Shown here: in pieces, positions 60,342-64,000 of the stretch
Position numbering within the stretch: the first letter of the stretch is position 1
Layout: every line of letters starts with the position of its first letter
Origin: Steinernema hermaphroditum
Taxonomy: Eukaryota; Nematoda; Chromadorea; Rhabditida; Steinernematidae
Direction of reading: 5' to 3'
DNA: 64,000 nucleotides
Assembly (NCBI GenBank): GCA_030435675.1
Contig: CM059624.1
Location: forward strand, 10,812,769 to 10,876,768
Notes under the pieces: model-generated
What the model was told of the DNA's origin: nothing
The model's input: only the letters and a program-made list of their open reading frames with translations
Database searches by the model: none
Position numbers and translations under genes: made by a program

Positions 60342-63300
60342 AAGATAAAACAACGAAGAAAATGGACTTGCCATCATCAAATTAAGCTCGTTTTGGCATT
60401 TTGCCTCTCTTGCTAAATGATTAGGATGTGGCATTAGTAGGCTTATTTGTTTGTCTTAATCGAACGAAATACATTTTGTCCACATGTCGAATTCCACATA
60501 AACGTCTGTGATCGGCTTTAGATACTCACAGGATCGGCTCAACCCAAAGAGAGAGAAAAAGTTCATAAGTCTCACTGAATCACATACCGTGAACAATTAA
60601 TGCTGTTGAAACAATGAAACAAAGTTCGTATGTGGAATTACTATGCCGCTAGATCAATACCAAATGATTACCGTACTATGAACGCAAACTGCTGAATTAC
60701 GCTTCTTATCTCCATAATCTTTTTCACTTTATTGTAGAGAACATTAGAAACATAAAATATTATATATTTTCTGATCAAAGCATTCAGTTTAGACTCCATT
60801 TAAAGCTGAAAATTTTGAATCGTTAATTACAAATTTTGTGAATTACGACGGCTTGCGAATTCGAATTGCTCCTTTTTCGAATTTTGAGAAACACAAACTT
60901 GTTGTCTGTTAGAAAGAGTCAAGTTATGTATAGTTGACATGCTGTACTCATTCGTTGTTTTCATTGTTTTCGATCGGAAGTTGACCGGTCGGTGTTCGAA
61001 CCCCAGGCTGCCAAACTGTTTTGCACGTCCATTGAAAACAAAGATTGACCGGACAAGTGCTGGTGTATACATGCAAATAATGCACAAATGATTTATCGGC
61101 TTTAGGATCATGCATTCCTATACGGTCATTTTCCACGTCGCAACAATCCGCACAGAGACCACTGAAACGCTTCTTTGATTACAGCTATGTATCACCGCCT
61201 TCGGTCATTAAGACAAAAGCGATTAATCAAGAAGCTATTCGGCGCCATTAATTCCCGAGAATGAAGTACGACGACGACCTTTGTTTACAGTTGATTGCAA
61301 GATCTGTCGAGGTCGCATTAGTTATCAGAAGGCATTTGTCATTTGTGTTTAATTATGTACATACAGTTCTCAGTAATCGTCAACAATTAGTACGAATCAA
61401 ACACGGAAATAACAAAAGGATCCGCAGGCTTGAGCATAACCATTCCCCTAGACGGTACACACACGGTGCCCAGATAAACTTAATTCGTTGATCTAATTTG
61501 ATTTTCGCGAGTTTCATCGTCATATTTGTTTTCCGCGTCCTATTTTAGCTTTATTTTGTGCATAAACTTGTAGAATTTGAACAATGCTACAGAATAAATT
61601 CTATCGTAGATGTTCATTGGGATACAGATTTAGGATCATGCAAATTTATCATGCTGCAGTTTATCTGGGACCCTCCGTAGATCGGAATAATTTTTGCAAT
61701 GCCGAAGATCGACCGACCGGGTATGAAAAAAAAAGAAAAGGAAAAAAGCGAGCTTCCGATCTGGTCTCATAAGCTATTTGAGACAGAGAGACATTCCACA
61801 ACAGGTCGCAAACAAATGAACTACAAACTGCAAGCAAGGCTACAAAAAATTGACTAAGATCAAAAATTTACGGTAATCACGCATTCTCGATGTCTTGTAT
61901 TTCTATATCTTCTTTTTCTACTTTACGTCAACCTTATTGACTATTATTGATAAGCTGCATCAAACGCTTAAGATCAAAAGATAGTTGTTACATATCGTCA
62001 TGTTCGTGTACATATCGTATATATCGGAAACGTCATTATGATCGAGTCTTTCATCCCTTACTTTCGGAAGCCAACAAAAGTTCTCTGAGGCCACTTATCC
62101 GATCGGAAGCTAATTTTACAAGCACTACCGCATAAATATAACCTTTATCTATCGGCTGTGGAATATTACAATATTTGATCAACTCAGACTTTTTTCACGA
62201 TTGCTTCAACCGCACCAAGAAAACACATAAATCGACCAACGTGAACCACTTCCTGTTCGGCTACAAAGACTCCCTACAGAGGGGGCACAGAACCGGGATC
62301 ACAGAAATCGCACACAACGCCACCGGGGAAATTGGGTCCGCAAAAGCACGGAGACTCCGCAACAAATGTTCGTCGTGCCCTCGGAAACAAAGGGCGTCTG
62401 CGCCTTGTTGTTACAGAAAGCGGTGCCTTTGTGTAATCTGCCGACTCCGCCGTACCTCCCGATTGCAACTCCGAGGCGTGTGCCCTCATCAATCTCTTGT
62501 CTTTTGCAAAAAAAGTCGCAACGCCCGCACTATGAACCCGCTTCCGTCGCGTCTGCCGGACTCACGACAGAAGCAGCTGTCCGCCTTTTTCGAAGGCGCA
62601 TCCGTTCGGCTGCAAAACAGAATGTCGACGCTCTAGTCGCCATCAATCAACGCGTGCAGAAGTGCACTCACGTAGTCCACCTTTGCACAGAAGTGGCCTG
62701 AGAGGAGATTTCCGATGCAAATCGTATGCCGACCGCGAGGCGAAGCGCACCTGAGAGATGCTCTGATTTACGATGCCTTTCGCTGCTTTACATATTCACA
62801 CTTTGGGGCTGCAAAGTGGCCGAAAGCACTTGAGAAGTACCGGGAAAATGGAAAGTGGTCCACACTCTGGCATATGGTCTACAAGGTGTAAATATGAGAA
62901 TAATCAAATCTTATATTTTTTAACCAAAAAATCATGATACATTTCGGAAAAACAACTTTAGTGAAAGTCCAATGATTTATGAATTTTCTATCCGTAATTT
63001 TATTTCTAATTTCTTAATTTAAATTCTAATTTTGGAATTTTCTACAGTCGGAAATCGGAAAGTAGCAAGAAAATGCCAGAGAACCAACCGTTTTACGTTA
63101 AATGTAGGTGTAGAAGTGTGAATTCCCAACTCTACAGAATGTGGATTTTCGATTTGATTTATTATCGTTAACTTTACATCCAGCGTAGAGCATATCTAGC
63201 ATCCTTCTTATCCCATTCATTTCCGCCACCGTTGCATCCAGATTTGTTTTTGAAATAGTGGTAAAAATAGTCAACGTTACGTTTCACGTCACCGAAAATA

Positions 63301-64000
63301 ACATCAACAAAATTGCTGACCCGACCTCAAATTGAGGTGTCAATTAACACACATATAGACAAGTTAACTTCAACTGAAGCAAAAATTATGAAATTCGTCG
63401 AATAAAAGCAGGAACAACAAAAAAATTCGCATTCATCAAGTCGTAAAATATCAATTTTCGGGCTTCTTTTTTCGAAGTCAGATGGTCCAGTTCATCATAC
63501 ACGGAAGAAACACACGGAACCCGTAACTTCAACGCCATTCAAGGCGGTAGAGCGGGATAGAGAAGGGTTCGTTCATCAACTAAACGGTTCGGCCGCTCAG
63601 AAATTTCTCGAAAAATAAAGGTTGCTTGTCTCCGTTGAACTTCATCGGCTATAAAATGACGAGAACACTTTTACACAGTGCTTTCATTGGTGCCTATTTA
63701 TTGACAGAACATTGAACTTAGTTTTTTGGATACATTGAAAAAAATTCTTTAAAATACAAAAGTCAAATCGTCAAACTGTATTCCTCAGAAGAACTTCTTG
63801 TTTTCGATCATTCACCCTTGTTCTAACACCAACTGATCATTTCCTGCATGTCCTACAAAAAGCACTGAGCATGCATTTCGAGAGGACTGAGCCGCTTTTT
63901 CGCGAGATTCCCAACGGGCGTCTGCAAACATGAAAGTGCAAGCGAGCGAGTGAGTCGATTTGGCCGAGAATCGGCTTTCCCCTCCAGTCGGCTCTTTTGC
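60342..64000. other. non-coding to the window edge
   Basis: AT-rich with occasional octamer-like ATGCAAAT words (61071, 62714). The plus-strand opening at 62175-62633 has no domain. AAGTGCA occurs at about 62662 and 63937. The last 100 bp contain CAGTCGGCTCTTTTG, similar to GAGTCGGCTCTTTTG at about 7395. Confidence 0.35.

Noticed and set aside
60985..61010. tRNA-like word GTGTTCGAACCCC
   Set aside because: It resembles a B box, but no matching acceptor stem, A box or cloverleaf could be drawn around it.
62175..62633. 153-codon plus-strand ORF
   Set aside because: Cys/Arg-rich without a spacing that fits any zinc-binding family and without splice support.
1..64000. Search for CRISPR arrays, bacterial operons, ribosomal RNA genes or an integrated virus
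   Set aside because: None was seen; intron structure and gene content are those of an animal nuclear genome.
1..64000. Frequent TACCGTA/TACGGTA words as a special signal
   Set aside because: They occur throughout coding and non-coding parts without clustering, as is common for short words in nematode genomes.

Overview
This is a eukaryotic window, most likely from a nematode of the rhabditid/strongylid type. Many introns are 43-52 nt long and end in TTTCAG. Short leaders begin straight after TTTCAG and look like spliced-leader acceptors. The gene content also fits: a two-pore (TWK) potassium channel, a membrane-anchored GH20 hexosaminidase, a GT49-type glycosyltransferase and a Smaug-type SAM protein. 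Mariner relics and an element with a TAAG-repeat tail are present. I cannot fix the species from sequence alone.

Positions 1-19,300 are gene-dense. In order: a GT49-family glycosyltransferase gene with two reading-frame lesions (minus strand); a 407-aa poly(A)/U polymerase-like nucleotidyltransferase (minus); a secreted Gly/Tyr/His-rich protein (plus); a hexosaminidase D-like gene with an altered catalytic pair (plus); an unidentified coding fragment (minus); a PKDCC/VLK-like secreted kinase (minus); a 4.5-kb block of foldback elements and a mariner relic; an orphan 185-aa single-pass membrane protein (plus); a second, near-identical, inverted copy of the Gly/Tyr/His-rich gene (minus); and a TWK channel (minus).

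Positions 19,300-27,250 hold little beyond degraded repeats and two weak ORFs. Positions 27,258-32,990 carry a ten-exon Smaug/SAMD4-like translational regulator on the minus strand, with one 2.5-kb intron. From 33 kb to the right edge I see almost no coding sequence. That part is rich in short recurrent motifs (AAGTGCA, CGATAATCCG, GTCTG clusters, CAATAAA clusters), dispersed repeats and a small MITE. It looks like a long cis-regulatory territory, either of the Smaug gene or of a gene beyond the window.

The genes do not form a pathway. GT49, GH20 and the VLK-like kinase all carry N-terminal secretory or membrane signals, so the left side is enriched in secretory-pathway enzymes. The strongest points for follow-up are the GT49 gene with a 16-nt GT-AG frame-restoring segment, the GH20 protein with Asn-Asp in place of Asp-Glu, the inverted gene pair, and the roughly tenfold excess of AAGTGCA between 30.5 and 53 kb.
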